Counted from the first letter of the stretch, positions 25,265 through 36,697 are shown. The stretch: DNA of 64,000 nucleotides from Parasponia andersonii (GCA_002914805.1 JXTB01000573.1:19449-83448); one strand, 5' to 3'. The notes: a model not told the origin generated them from the letters alone. Numbers and translations are program-made.

Positions 25265-26084
25265 TTTTGGTGCAGTTTTTATCAGTTGCTTACGTATCTC
25301 TGAATAGTTGATGCTGTATCTACCAACTGTCCACGTATCCTCGCTATCTCAGAGTGCTTTTGACTTTAAGTTGGATTGGAGAGCTAAGGATGACCACATG
25401 CAAAAATTCTCCGATACTTAAGTCAGATATTTATCCCTGAGATTTAGTAGCAAAGATTAAGTTTTTCTCTTGCTTACAAATTTCTATCTATCTCTTTTTC
25501 TTATATCTCTGTATACGTATATGCCTCTGTCCTCAGGGGGACGGATGACTCATATATATAGTCCTGGAACTGAGAACTTTCTGGCTCTCAATCCCAGGAT
25601 CGAGTACCTTTTCTCATCATGACTTACTCCAGAAATCATGGGCCGTGGTTACCGTAATTTCCCTTGCATCGCCGTGACCTGCTTTCCGCAATCCCCTATG
25701 GCTCAAGCCTAGCGGGGGTGAGATTTTGACAACTTGCCGTTCTGTTAGGACGGTCTGCCCAACGCGCACATCGACCCACGATTGCATTAAATGCCATGTC
25801 TGGATCTGGAGCAGAGGACTGCCTCTAATGATCTTCTAGTGGAAGACCCTCGAAGCTCCTGACCCCCAGCTGTCGAGGTAAAAATTAGATTAGGCCGAAT
25901 CCGTCCAGGGTCTGGGATGGATTCGGCCATGGTCTCCGACAATCCACGGGCCAATACGGTGTCACGTGCGGCTCGTGTGGCTTTTAGGCAGTCCTTCTGG
26001 ACACGTATCGGATGGTGTGCCCTCTGTCACCTGTTTCACCACTTAACCGTCCACGTGGTATGTGATTTAGGAGCGGGCCCCACA
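25265..26084 (-). repeat. 3' LTR of element A
   Basis: It shares its full length with 36715-37526, for example gtcagatatttatccc, ctggaactgagaac and cccacgggcc. It ends ggccccaca like the LTRs of element B. Confidence 0.9.
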
Positions 26085-26101
26085 GCTACCCCCATTTCCC
26101 T
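26085..26101 (-). promoter_or_regulatory. Polypurine tract of element A
   Basis: On the minus strand AGGGAAATGGGGGTAGC abuts the 3' LTR, the position expected for plus-strand DNA priming. Element B has a near-identical tract at 38547-38566. Confidence 0.75.
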
Positions 26102-26310
26102 ACTTGATCAACTCGCATCTATTAAGTGGGGAAATTGTGCCTCCAGTCCGCTAATTCGAAGGGTACGCATGACTCATTACTGTCATTATTCCCTAATTAC
26201 TGATACTGGTGCACGTCAACCCGTGTCATGATTTTTTCAAATTTTGAAATTCTAATGCTTCTGATTTCCTTGCACTGTTCGCCTCTAAGGAAAACCCTTC
26301 AGTTTCCCCC

Positions 26311-26318
26311 TATAAAAA
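26311..26318 (+). promoter_or_regulatory. TATA box of the antisense gene in element A
   Basis: TATAAAAA lies 149 bp upstream of the antisense gene's ATG (26460) and outside the LTR. Element B keeps TATAAAAA at 38778-38785, 150 bp from its ATG. Conservation of both sequence and spacing supports a dedicated promoter. Confidence 0.65.
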
Positions 26319-26459
26319 CCGCACTTGCACTCATTTCTTACTTTATCGAAATTCCCAAGTGCTCCAGGTTCCTTTCTTTCAAAATTTCCGGCCTTCTCGA
26401 ATCTTAGAGTTCCTGAGTCCTCATTTTTCTCGAGACTTCTGCCCTCTTTGATCGCATCC

Positions 26460-29400
26460 ATGACAATGGCTCCGAAGCAGAGTCAGAAATTCTACTCCAT
26501 CGGAGATTCCGAGTTGGACTCATTGAGGAGGCAGCTCTGCTTCCCTGGCGGAGTCACTTTACAAAAGTTTGAAGGCCCGACAGACTGGTACCTTTACCCC
26601 TCCGCCCCCGAAGGCTCTATCGTCCTGGGGAGGAAACACTTAAAATGGCTGCGATTTCCCCTTCCTTCCCTAGTCTACCAGTTCTTCAGCTTGACAGGGA
26701 TTCACCTAATGCAGTTGAACGCTAACGGTATCATGATCCTGATGGGGCTCTCTGCTCTATCGGTCCTCCTTGACATGTATATCGACCTAGAGGTGGTCTT
26801 CTATGCTTACAAGCTCACCCTCATCCCCAAAAGGAGCTCTTACTCTATCTTCTACCTCCAGCCGCTTCTGAGGCACCATGTTTTCTGGGGTCTGCCGAGG
26901 TCAGACAAGCAGTGGGATTCCTACTCCAGGCTGTATGCCATCGGAGGGACGTGATGCTCTCATTGGGTGAACGGGGAGTGTTTCCAAATCCCCCCATTTT
27001 TCTTGCAAAGTAAGTACTGAGTTATGCTTATATTTTTGGGTTTGAGTGAGCTTTACCCCTTTTTACTCATGATATCTAGCCTCGCGCAGCCTCTGTGGAG
27101 GAAAACAGGTTCGAGCCATGGTCGTCGGTGGGGTGGCTCAAGGAGCTAGAGGGGGTCGTCATCTTCGGATCCTCCAGGGATTGTCGACATATTCAGAACG
27201 TTCTGAATCCCCAGGTGATGAACATGATATTGAGGATGGTCTCTTATTTCCCTTTCCCACTGGACACGTGGGTCATCTCCAAGTACCTCCGGAGCTAGCT
27301 CGATGCTTCAGCTCTGAACCGATTCCACCGAGATGAATAGAGCCGCATCGCCATGGTGGGTCATTAAATCACGGCCTTGAGCCATCTGGTAGGGCCCGAC
27401 GACCTGGTGGCACCGACCAGCCACGAGCTTGAAGAGGCAGTGAGGCTCGTGACTGAGGAGTGCATCAGGTTCCGAAACAAGGAGACTGCTGCCCCAAGAG
27501 AGTTAGGGGTGAGTTTATTCCATGCCTTAAGGCTCTGTCGATTAGGTCATGGCCGTGTTCTAATAAGATCATTCACCCTTGCAGGTTCGGACGCTGGCCC
27601 TTCGGTAGATCCCTCCTCGGCCAAGGGGAGCATCGTCGTTCACAGAGCCCGATCTAATGTCCCCGCCAGTTGGCACCTGGTGGTATCCTCCGAGGACGAG
27701 GCTGGGGAGCAGGGAGTTGTTGCCCCAAGAATGGGCTTGGACGACGAGCTGGCTGGTCTATTTTTGTCTAGAGGTGAAGCACTCGTGGTGCCTTCTCCTG
27801 AGGCAAGCAGGCCCGCGACTCAGGAGACGCTGGCCATAAAGATTGTGTATGGCAAAGGAGCACTTTCGAGTCTGCCAGGAGAGCTTGCTGCACCGACACC
27901 TTCTACCCCTAGCTCTGGCTCTAAGGTGGGCAAGGGGTCTGGTGCTTCTCATTCCCACAGGAAGATTGCCGAGCTCAGCAGGGGGGAAGGGGGGCTCCGA
28001 GGCTGAAGTCCTGACTATCTTCCCCTCCTCGGGTCCCTATGAAGCGGGGTCGCGAAGTCGGCCAGTCCGAAGGGGAGGAAAGCTCGGCGGGGAAGAGAAG
28101 CAAAACTGCCCCTTCTTCCGATAGTGACGATGACGGGGCTACCTGACCGTTATGAGAAGGAGAAAGCCTGCGTGCGGCGGGCCATCCGAGCACGTTGGTC
28201 AATACAACAAAAAATTACCGTCAGGCAGGTCTCCAAGAGAGGTAGTAGCCGAGGCCACTGAAGTGGCAACAGTCGTGGGGGCTCCTTCTACTAAGGGTGT
28301 GCTACCTCCAGCTATCGCTGAAGGTGCGCTTGGGGATGCCCTGCTTTCTACCGCCCCCACCTCTGCCACTTCGGGGGGAGAAGGTGTCCTCGTGGTCGGT
28401 AGGGTGGAGTCACGTTCCTCAGACGCAGATGATGCCCGAGGAAAAGGTCCAGCTGCGGAGTTCAAGCTGGAGGCACTCTCCCTAGAGAACGTAGGGCTCG
28501 TTGCTGGTCGCAGCATTGCACAGGTTTGGCTCGCCTGGCCATAATCTCCGTGTTTTTGGCATCTTGGCTGAACACTGACCCCCTTTTCTTATATTCTGCA
28601 GCTAGCCGCCGTTCAGTCTTTCTATTCCTCTTGTGTCGGTGAGCTGACCGGGCAGCTGAACGCCCGTGCTGTGGCGGCTGAGCAGAGCGAGGTCACCCTT
28701 GCCGCGTTGAGGGCGGACTTCAACCTATATCATAGCCTAGATGAGGCTAAGGTCAGCAGCGCAGTGGCCCATGCTTTGAACGTCGAGAGGGCCAGACGTG
28801 AAGAGCTGGCCGCCAAGTTGGCCGAGGCAGAGGGGAAGATCTAATCCCTCAAAACTGAGGTCCTGATCTGCGCTCGGAGGCCGAGGCTACCAGGTTGGCC
28901 CAAGCCAAGCTCAAGGTCAAGGAGCAAGAGTTGCAGAGCGTAGGGGCTGAGATGGGGCTACCTTTCATTGCTCATGACAGAGCCGTCGATGAGGCTAAAG
29001 AGGCAAGGAAGGTCTAGGCGAATGCTAAGCTAGAGGCCCATTCCCTATGGTGCAAACTCGATCGGTCCAATGAGGTAATCCGACATCTCTATTTGGATCA
29101 CAGTAAACTGATGGAAACTCACGTGGAGCTGTCTCGCAAGCACAACGAAGATCTCGTCGAAATTAACGCTCTTTTGATCGACTTGCCACAGCGGCAAGTA
29201 GAGCTGAGACTAGCGGCACTGAGAGATAGGCTGGCAGATACAGAGAAACTAAAGATAAGGTACCAAAGACAAGTGGACCTCCTTTTTGTAGAGAGCTATA
29301 GGTCTGGCTGGGAGAACAGGGAATTTGAGGGCCATACAGAGGTGATGACACTAGACCAGTTCGATGAGCAGAAGAGTATCGAGAGAGACCATTACTATGT

Positions 29401-29713
29401 CAGGTACTACATGCAGCAGTTAGGGGATGAGATTAACATCGCGTACCCTGTTGATGTATTGAAGATGCTCGACGAAGAGAAAGATGGGCCCGTTACATCT
29501 GCCTCTTTTGTCAAAGAGATTGTTCCTGCTTTCGGTCTGCCAGAACAATCTGCGGAGGTTCCTGGAGGTCAGCTTGGTCCTAATGCTTCAACTGGCGGAG
29601 GGTCAAGTACGGTTGTCCTGTCTAGCAATGACTCTAAACCTGACGTGTCGTTCTCGACCGAGGCTGGGCTGAGTATCGAAGCTGGCGTTCCTCCCCCCGT
29701 TGGAGGTAATTAG
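26460..29713 (+). CDS. Antisense, intron-containing gene of element A (Transposase_28-like first exon)
   Basis: This gene runs opposite to gag-pol between the 3' LTR and the end of pol. The first true ATG is 26460 (MTMAPKQSQ); 26466 matches the start in element B. The first exon (to about 27009) has a stop at 26952-26954 (ACG TGA) but is otherwise open. It carries CFPGGVTLQ, EGSIVLGRKHLK, FFSLTGIHLMQLNANG and YKLTLIPKRSSYSIFYLQP, the pattern of the plant 'putative gypsy type transposon' family (PF04195, recalled, not searched). Clear intron borders follow: 27010-27079, 27509-27584 (GTGAGT...TTGCAG) and 28524-28601 (...TTCTGCAG). The later part is rich in charged, heptad-like sequence, suggesting coiled coil, and ends PPPVGGN at 29713. 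Function is unknown. The copy has several stops and may no longer be functional. Confidence 0.7.
27509..27584 (+). other. Conserved intron in the antisense gene (element A)
   Basis: The donor GTGAGTTTA follows GAGAGTTAGGG; the acceptor CACCCTTGCAG precedes GTTCGGACG. Length is 76 bp. Element B has the matching intron at 39964-40040 (77 bp) with GTGAGTTTA and CTCCTGCAG. Confidence 0.7.
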
Positions 29714-29864
29714 GGGCCTTCGCTCTTTTGTGTACTTGTAAAATATTGACTATGCAGTGTAAAGTTGGCCCCCGTTGCGAGCATCTGTTTAAATAACAAA
29801 AACGGTGTACTTTTCTCACGTTTATTCTGTTTTTTTTTCTCTTTTTTTTTGTTGCCCGCACTCA

Positions 29865-30047
29865 TGGTCAGGTTCGGATATCATATACGATGCCATTCCC
29901 TTCTCGGTGGTCTGGCCGACCTCTGGGTCTGGCCCAATCGTGTATGGTTTGGAGTTATTCGTGAATTCCCCCCGTGCTATGACTGATAAGATTTGCTCCG
30001 GAGATCGGGATATGAGTTTCGGCTCGTCTGGCTTTGAGGATGTATAA
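29865..30047 (+). CDS. Second conserved antisense ORF in element A
   Basis: Downstream of the first antisense gene this frame encodes GSDIIYDAIPFSVVWPTSGS and ends at a TAA in GFEDV. Element B keeps it at 41609-41787 (GSDIIYDAIPLSVIQPTSGS, ending EDM) with the stop in the same place. I do not recognise the product. The segment may be another exon of the antisense transcription unit rather than a separate gene; the ORF's own start is unclear. Confidence 0.45.
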   Translation, partial: WSGSDIIYDAIPFSVVWPTSGSGPIVYGLELFVNSPRAMTDKICSGDRDMSFGSSGFEDV

Positions 30048-30379
30048 TTTCTGTTATGACTTGTCTTAGCAGAATTTGATCCACGCATATGGCTGGACTT
30101 CTCCGACCCTAAATGGGAGCATACCAGGAGCCAGCTCCAGGGATTGGTCGACAATTGCTTGTACCCATCGCTACAGAGGAAGAGGCCTGGGCTCGGCTCT
30201 CACCAGGAGCAAACAGGGCATTACCACTCTGACATATCCTTGTGAGTCCGTCCAAGACCTGCTCCCGATAGATAGAGATACTGGGTCCATGTCCCTGTCA
30301 GCCATGCATCCTGTAATTTAAGCAATAATAAACAGAATTTGGTTTTAATTTCTATCTTCGTGTTTGGTCTTATCTGTGC

Positions 30380-30675
30380 CTACTTCTAATGGGTAGGCCT
30401 TGGCCCCATTTACTTTCAGTCCATGTGTAGCTAAGGTGCTCTCTAGGGAGTGTCTACTTCCAACGGGTAAACCCTGGCCCTGTTTACCTTTGGCTTACGC
30501 GTAGCTTTGGTGCTCCCTGGGGGGGGTTTACTTCCAACGGGTAGACCTTAGCCCTGTTTACCTTTGGCTTATGCGTAGCTTAGGTGCTCCCTGGGGAGGG
30601 TCTACTTCCAATGGGTAGACCTTGGCCTGTTTACCTTTGGCTTACACGTAGCTTAGGTGCTCTCTGGAGAGGGTC
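30380..30675. repeat. Tandem array, 4 x 74 bp, in the post-pol region of element A
   Basis: Copies begin at 30380, 30454, 30528 and 30602, exactly 74 bp apart. Each carries (c/t)tacttc(t/c)aa(t/c)gggta, tttacttt or tttacctttggctta, and gtagct..ggtgct. Copies differ by several substitutions. Element B keeps only a decayed trace near 42150-42215. Confidence 0.93.
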
Positions 30676-30723
30676 TTATCGCTCAATTCTTCGCCATCCT
30701 GCAGGCATTCCGTGAGGGTCGGC

Positions 30724-31162
30724 GGCAAGTTTTTGTTGCGCGGCCTGTTGCCCTTCGTACGTTCTCTCGGGTCATTGGCGAGCATTTTATTCCGTGACGT
30801 GATCCCTGTAGTAGGATTTTTATTGAATTCTGCTGGCAAACATTTTATTGCACAGCTTATTCCTCTTCGTACATTTTCTCGGGCCATCGGCAAGCATTTT
30901 ATTGTGTGATATGATTCCCATAGTATGATCATTATTGAGGTCTGCTAGCAAACATTTTATTGCGCAGCTCATTCCTCTTCGTACGTTTTCTCAGGCCATC
31001 GACAACCATTTTATTGCATGATGTGATTCCCATAGTACGATCGTTATTGAGGTCTACTGGCAAGTATTTTATTACGCAGCTCATTCCTCTTCGTATGTTT
31101 TCTCGGGCCTCCAGCAAGCATTTTATTGCGCGAGGTGATTCCCATAGTACGATCGTTATTTG
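30724..31162. repeat. Tandem array, 4 copies of about 112 bp, in element A
   Basis: Copies begin near 30724, 30835, 30947 and 31059. The unit holds two related halves around cattttattg, plus attcctcttcgta and gattcccatagtacgatc. The last copy is slightly shortened. Element B has about one and a half degenerate units near 42290-42475. Confidence 0.9.
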
Positions 31163-31292
31163 CGCGAATAGTTCAAGGGGTCTGGCACCAGGGGCAGGAC
31201 CTTTTACATAGCAAACTAATAGATAGGTCCATGTAGACATCTTGATATGTTTTGGAATTAGGCTATTTAATAATACAAGCATTTACATGTGT

Positions 31293-32300
31293 CTCACATG
31301 TGGTATCTGTTTAAGTGATGGGCATTCCACATGTTAGGTAGGCTCTTCCTGGTCTTGAGCTCCTTTAGGACGTACACACAGTTGTCAAGCGCTTTGATCA
31401 CCTCATAGGGTCCGACCCAGTTAGAGTCTAGCTTTGAAGAAGTTCCTGTTCTGACCTTTAAGACCCAATCTCCTTCGTTGAATCGACGACGTTGACTTTT
31501 TTTGCATAGTAAGACCTAGCTTGCTGGTGGTACGAGGCCAGATGGATCAAAGCCATGTCTCTTGTTTCTTCAAGGAGGTCCATGTTGCGGCTTAGCTGCT
31601 ACTCGTTCAATGGGGCGTCTCTTACCACTTCGGAGCGAAAGGTCAGGAGGCCAATTTCAGTCTGGATCATAGCCTCTAACCTGTAGACTATGGTGAATAA
31701 TGTTCTTCCCGTTGATCTCTGCTCCGTAGTTCGGTAGGCCCACACGACGACCGGTAGCTCTTCTAACCACCTTTCTTTAGCCTCCTGCAAGTTCTTTTTA
31801 ATATTGCTGAATATGGCCTTGTTTGTTACCTCTGCCTGGTCGTTCCCTTGGGGGTAATTTATGGATGAGATGCTGAGCTTTATATCATACAAATCGCATA
31901 GCTCCTTAAGCTTGGCATTTTGGAACTGCGTGCTGTGGTCGGCATGTATCTCTTTCGGGATTCCGTACCGGTAGATTATATTTTTCCAAATAAAGTTAAT
32001 CGTATCTGACTTATTGACGGTTGCGTAAGTTTCAGCTTCTACCCATTTGGTGAAATAGTCAGTGGCCAGCAAGACATGCCTCCTTCCCCTGGGGCTTCTG
32101 GGGAGCTCCCGATGATGTCCAGACCCCACTTAGCAAAGGGCCTAGGAGTTATGCTTGAATGGAGCTCTTCCGTGGGTTGGCATTTCAGGGGGGGCAAACC
32201 TCTGGCACTTAACGCATTTCTTGACAAACTGGGCCACCTCGATCATCATGTAGGGCTAGAAGTATCCAGCCGTTAAGGTCTTGTGGGCGAGGCTATGCCC
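31293..32300 (-). pseudogene. Integrase remnant of element A
   Basis: The minus strand reads the catalytic core (LLATDYFTKWVEAE, then YGIPKEIHADHSTQFQN, NYPQGNDQAEVTNK and VVWAYRTTEQRSTGRT), preceded by the KWGLDIIG entry and followed by a C-terminal tail, LDSNWVGPYEVIKALDN. The longest uninterrupted piece is 31599-32129; frame changes near 32050-32130 and 31500 separate the parts. It would insert element cDNA into host DNA. It is non-functional as read. Confidence 0.85.
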
Positions 32301-33720
32301 GCCAGAGTGGTTGCCACACACTCCCTCGTGGATTTTCTCCATCAGTTTCTACGCTTTTATGGGGCCTACGCACCTCAGCATCGGTCCCATCGTTGATCTT
32401 CTGTACAGTCGGCCCCCTACCATCGAATATTGGGCAGCATTCAGTCTGATTAACCTTGCTTTTTGGGGGTTTGTGGGCAGGTTTCCTGACTCTAGGTATT
32501 AGGAGATTGGTCTTATCCAGCCTTCGTCTTCAGAGTCGGTCGCGAACATGTAGTGTGCGGGGGTCTCCAAAAGGTCTCTCATGTATTCGACTTCTAGCAG
32601 AATATTCGTGTGTTTGGTCGTCCCCCCGATCGACGTGCTTTTAGCAAGCTCATCGGCCTTTTGGTTCATCTCCCTGGGTATTTTTTTGATATCGAACTTG
32701 CTAAAGTGGGCTTTCACCCTCATTATCCTAGAGAAAAGTACCTGTGTAATCTTGGCTCTTTTACTTCGAAGTCTCCCCTGACCTGACCCACGATCAGCTA
32801 AAAGTCAATCCTTATATCGATCTCCTCTACTCTGAAATATAGAGCCAGCTCAAGGCCTTGCAGTAGCACCTCGTACTATGCCTCATTGTTCGTTGCCTGG
32901 AAACCAAGTCTCAAGGCTTTCTCTACGCTGAGTCCTGCTAGGGTCTGTAGGATTATTCCGAGACCTGACCCTGAGGCATTTGTGGATCCGTCGGTGTAGA
33001 GGGTCCAGGTTGAAGGGAAGTGAGCCGGAGGCGTCTGCGTCGGGTTGCGTGGCTCGCCAAAGGATTGGATTTCTACTAGAAAGTCTGTTATGACTTGCCC
33101 TTTCTTCGCTACTCGAGGCTGATACTAAGTGTCAGATATCCCCAACTCGATGGCCCATTGGTCAGTCGTCCTGATAGGTCTGGTTTGGCCAAGATCTACC
33201 GGATGGGGATGTCCGTATACACTGTAATCAAGTGTGCCTCGAAGTACTACCTTAGTCTCTTCTTAGTGTTAACTAGTACGAGAATCAGTTTCTCCACCAT
33301 ACTGTATCGCGTCTTAGCGTCCAGGAGTATGCAGCTTGTGTAGAACACCGGCTTCTGCTTGCTGTCCTCCTCGACCAATAGTACGGCGCTGATCGCTACT
33401 TCGGACACTGCCATATAAATATATAGGCGCTACCCCTCTGCTGGCAAAGCTAGGATAGGCGGGTGACTTAAATACAGTTTGAGCTCTATCAGTGCCTTGT
33501 CTTGCTCCTCCCCCCAGATGACTGTGGAGCTTTTCTTAATGCACTGGAAGAAAGGTTTACATCGGTCAGACATTTTGGAGACAAATCGGCTGAGTACGGC
33601 TATCTTCACGGTTAGGCGCTGAACCTCTCTAATGGTTGAGGGTCTTTGTATTTCTGCGATTGAGGATAACTGGGTCGGGTTGGCCTCAATGCGCCTTTTG
33701 CTCACGATGTGCCCCAGGAA
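32300..33720 (-). pseudogene. RNase H and second (archaeal-type) RNase H remnants of element A
   Basis: The 33430-33705 frame (MSKRRIEANPTQLSSI..., CKPFFQCIKKSS) is the connection after RT and the start of the first RNase H. Next comes a decayed stretch with GSGLGIILQTL-like sequence, then 32499-32723 (KFDIKKIPREMNQKADELAK), the end of an archaeal-style RNase H found in the Tat group. Several stops interrupt it. Confidence 0.75.
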
Positions 33721-34566
33721 CTAGCCGGAGGACACCCCGAACGCACATTTCTCAGGGTTCAGACGCAACTGGTAGTGCCTCAGAATTTGGAAATATTCGT
33801 CTAGATGCCCTAGATGGTCCGAAGCTTCTTTGCTATTCACGACCATGTCGTCGATGTAAACCTTTATTGTCTTCCCCAGCAGCTCGGTGAACATTTTGTT
33901 CATGAGCCTCTGGTAGGTCGCCCCTGCATTCTTCAAGCCAAATAACATGCGTTTGTAACAATACAGACCTCTCTCCTTAATGAACGCCGTGTGGATCTGG
34001 TCTTCCTGATATAGGGGGATCTGGTTGTATCCAGAGTAGGCATCTAGGAAGCTCAATCTATCAAATCCCGCCATCGCATCAACCATTTGATCGATCTTCG
34101 GCAAGAGAAAGCTGTCTTTCGAGCAGGCCTTGTTCAGATTGGTGAAATCTATGTAGGTTCGGTTATCACTATTTTTCTTTTTTACCACCACCGGGTTGGA
34201 AACCCAGCATGGGTATACGCACTCCATGATTAGGTTGTTTTCCAATAGTATCTCGACCTCCTTGTTGATCGCTCTCTTTTTTTCTAGCGCGAAACTTCGG
34301 GGCTTCTATTTGACCAGAGGAAAGTTGGGGTCTATATTCAGTTAGTGGCTGGCGTGCGCAGGGTCTATTCCGGGCATGTCATCGTGGGACCACACGAAGA
34401 TGTCTTTGTTCCGCTTGAGGAATTCTAACAGCTCGCTCTTTTCCTCTTCAGACAGTAGGGCCTCGATCAAGATTACTTTCTCTGGCTCTACTTTTTCCAA
34501 AGGGACCACCACCAGTTCCTCAATCGTGGTTTCTGGCCCGTCAGACTCCTCTTCGATCTGCTTCAT
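33721..34566 (-). pseudogene. Reverse transcriptase remnant of element A
   Basis: 34342-34566 is the acidic linker that precedes RT. 33721-34245 contains the RT palm: RTYIDFTNLNKACSKDSF, LSFLDAYSGYNQI, MLFGLKNAGATYQRLMN and the active-site YIDDMVV, with the catalytic aspartates kept. A TAG replaces the glutamine expected before KPR (about 34303), and another ends the piece at the expected GQF. Confidence 0.88.
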
Positions 34567-34589
34567 GTACGCTGGCAGGCGGTCATTTG

Positions 34590-35258
34590 ATTGCTATTTG
34601 TCCCTTGTCGAGATGTTCGTGCTCGCTTTGGCTCCCCTCAAGGCGGTCGAAAAACATTTCTTCGCAGAGGCCTAGTCCCCTTTAATGTCTAACATGTAAG
34701 AACTATCCTTCGATTGACATCTTAAGACCTAGTAGAGGGTGGAGGCGACTCTATGCATGGCGTAGATCCACCCTCTCCCTATGATGACATTGAAAGAGGA
34801 CTGGTAATCGATGACGATGAAATCTAAGTTTAGGCACCTTTCCGCGGCATAGACCTTCAAAGTTACGATGCCCAATGGGCTGACCTTATACCGTTGAAGG
34901 CAAACAACGGCTGATAGATCGGCCTGAGCGTGCTCCGATCTAGACCGATATTCTCAAAAGTGCTGAGAAACAGGATGTCGACGCTACTCTTACCGTCGAC
35001 CAGGACCCTTCCTACCATTGCGGAATCGATCTGCAGCTTGATCACCAGAGGGTCGTCATGAGGTAGGCGCACCGTGGCCAAAACCTGCTGGGTGAAGGCG
35101 ATGGAGGCAGCTGAGGCATAGCTCTCTCCCGTCGTCAAGTGATTCACGGAATGCCCCAGGCCCCTCAAGAGCTTCACCCTTTCTTCAGTTCTTTTCAGGC
35201 ATTTTTCCTTCTCCTCCTGACTATGAGTTGGCTTTGTTCTGTCTATGATTGTCAGCAC
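34590..35258 (-). pseudogene. Aspartic protease remnant of element A
   Basis: The frame at 34863-35258 holds LPHDDPLVIKLQIDSAMVGR and the active site region VLVDGKSSVDILF. Here lysine stands where element B has the expected glycine (VDDGSS), so the enzyme is probably dead. The continuation (DYQSSFNVIIGRGW) lies in another frame. Confidence 0.82.
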
Positions 35259-35459
35259 TATCCTTAGAGCATGTTCCCCCGAACCGGAGGCTTGGGTCTA
35301 CTTTCCTTTTTCCAGCCCCTTGGACTGGCTTCCGCCCGTCTTCACATACTGCTTCAACTTGCCGGCTTGGATTGCCATCATAACCTGCATGTAAAGGCTA
35401 CGACAGTAGATGGTGTCATGCCTGTGATCTTTATAAAATTGGCAGTATCTGCTCTTGTT

Positions 35460-36621
35460 CTTCATGTAGTCAGGCACGCCGAACTTGGGGGATCTTTGAA
35501 AATGCCCCTGTCTCTGTTCTGGAGGTAGATCACATCGATCGGTGTGTTGAGCTCGAACTTCGATAGAAGGTCCTCCTCTTGCCGTTTTCTTGATCGGCTT
35601 GAGTTAGGGCTCCTTGTTTTAGAGTTGACTCCTATGCCGGCATAGGCCTCTTTACTCCTTGCATGGCCGGGGTTTGTACCGGCATCGTTGTTATCGCCGT
35701 GGAGGCTTTGGGCGTTTTCTGGTGGCTTTTTAGCACCCAAAATACCCCCTCCGATTCCTTTAGAGACTCATTGGCGGATTGCTTCAATCGGTCTAAGTCT
35801 CGCATAGTTTTCTGCTGCCTCCGGAAGCCCGCGTATTATTTTAAGAAAAGTTTGAAAAAATCTTTAAACCCGTTTATAGACTTTTCTGGGAGTTTCCTGA
35901 ACCATAACAGGGCCGGTCCCGCCAAAGTGGTGGAGAAGATTTTGCAGGTCAAGGCTTCATCCCTGGTTTCCAGGGCCATCTTCTGCTGAAAGTGGTATAT
36001 GTGGTTGAGGGGGTCAGTCTTTCCCTCGAATGGTCTGAAAGTCGCGGTCGTGAAGTCCTTCGGTTTGGGCTCCAGCTGGATCCAATCGGCGAAGGCTGTT
36101 CAGTTGATCCCACGAACGGTCTATTCCACCAGATCATCGGGGGTCTGGCTATGATGGGCCTCGAGCCTTTTACTCAGCTCCGCCATCATTTCCTATTTCC
36201 AGTCAGGGAGCGCGCCTTCTGGGCTCCTCTAGTGTCGTCTGTCTACTGCCGTTCCCATCTGGAAAGGCCTCATTTGATATTGTCGTTCCCCTTGTAACTG
36301 CGATCTGGATAGGGCGGGGACTTCCCTTAGCGGTTGCTGACCCCTAGACTCTTACTGGACCTTCTCATCGAAGTCCTCCCTTCGCCCGATCCTAGCCTCG
36401 CTTGCCAATAGCCCTTCAAGGCAGGAATTATCTCTACGGATTTCTGCGACTTCATCTCTTAAACCTAGGATATCTTTGTGGGCCATCTCCGCCTTCCTGT
36501 TTGCTTCTGCCAGAATAGTAAGCATTTGGTCTAGCTTTTGTTCCAGACTGGGTCGCGCTTCCCGGGAGCTTCCTTCGGCGTCGGGACGTGTGCTTTTTGT
36601 CGTCATTCTTGAGGGTGCCAT
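35460..36621 (-). pseudogene. gag remnant of element A
   Basis: It starts MAPSRMTTKST and runs 89 codons with a coiled-coil-like stretch (EQKLDQMLTILAEANRKAEM) to an in-frame TAA at 36352-36354. The same frame continues with gag core sequence (EPKPKDFTTATFRPFEGKTD, FSTTLAGPALLWFRKLPEKS) to another shared TAA at 35836-35838, then RQQKTMRDLDRL. Compared with element B, a block after RDLDRL is deleted. The 35462-35740 piece carries the C-terminal gag region. Confidence 0.8.
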
Positions 36622-36697
36622 CCAATGTTGTATGGCTTCTTGTTCAGGGAGAGCGCTGTCGCAAGACTCTTACTCTTTCTCTCGCACCGTAATTTTT

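Noticed and set aside
27975..28516. Several minus-strand frames opposite the antisense gene
   Set aside because: They are shadows of the GC-rich plus-strand coding sequence with no family resemblance.
30642..31282. Minus-strand frames through the tandem arrays
   Set aside because: Their length comes from the repeats being near multiples of three; the predicted proteins are just repeated repeat translations.
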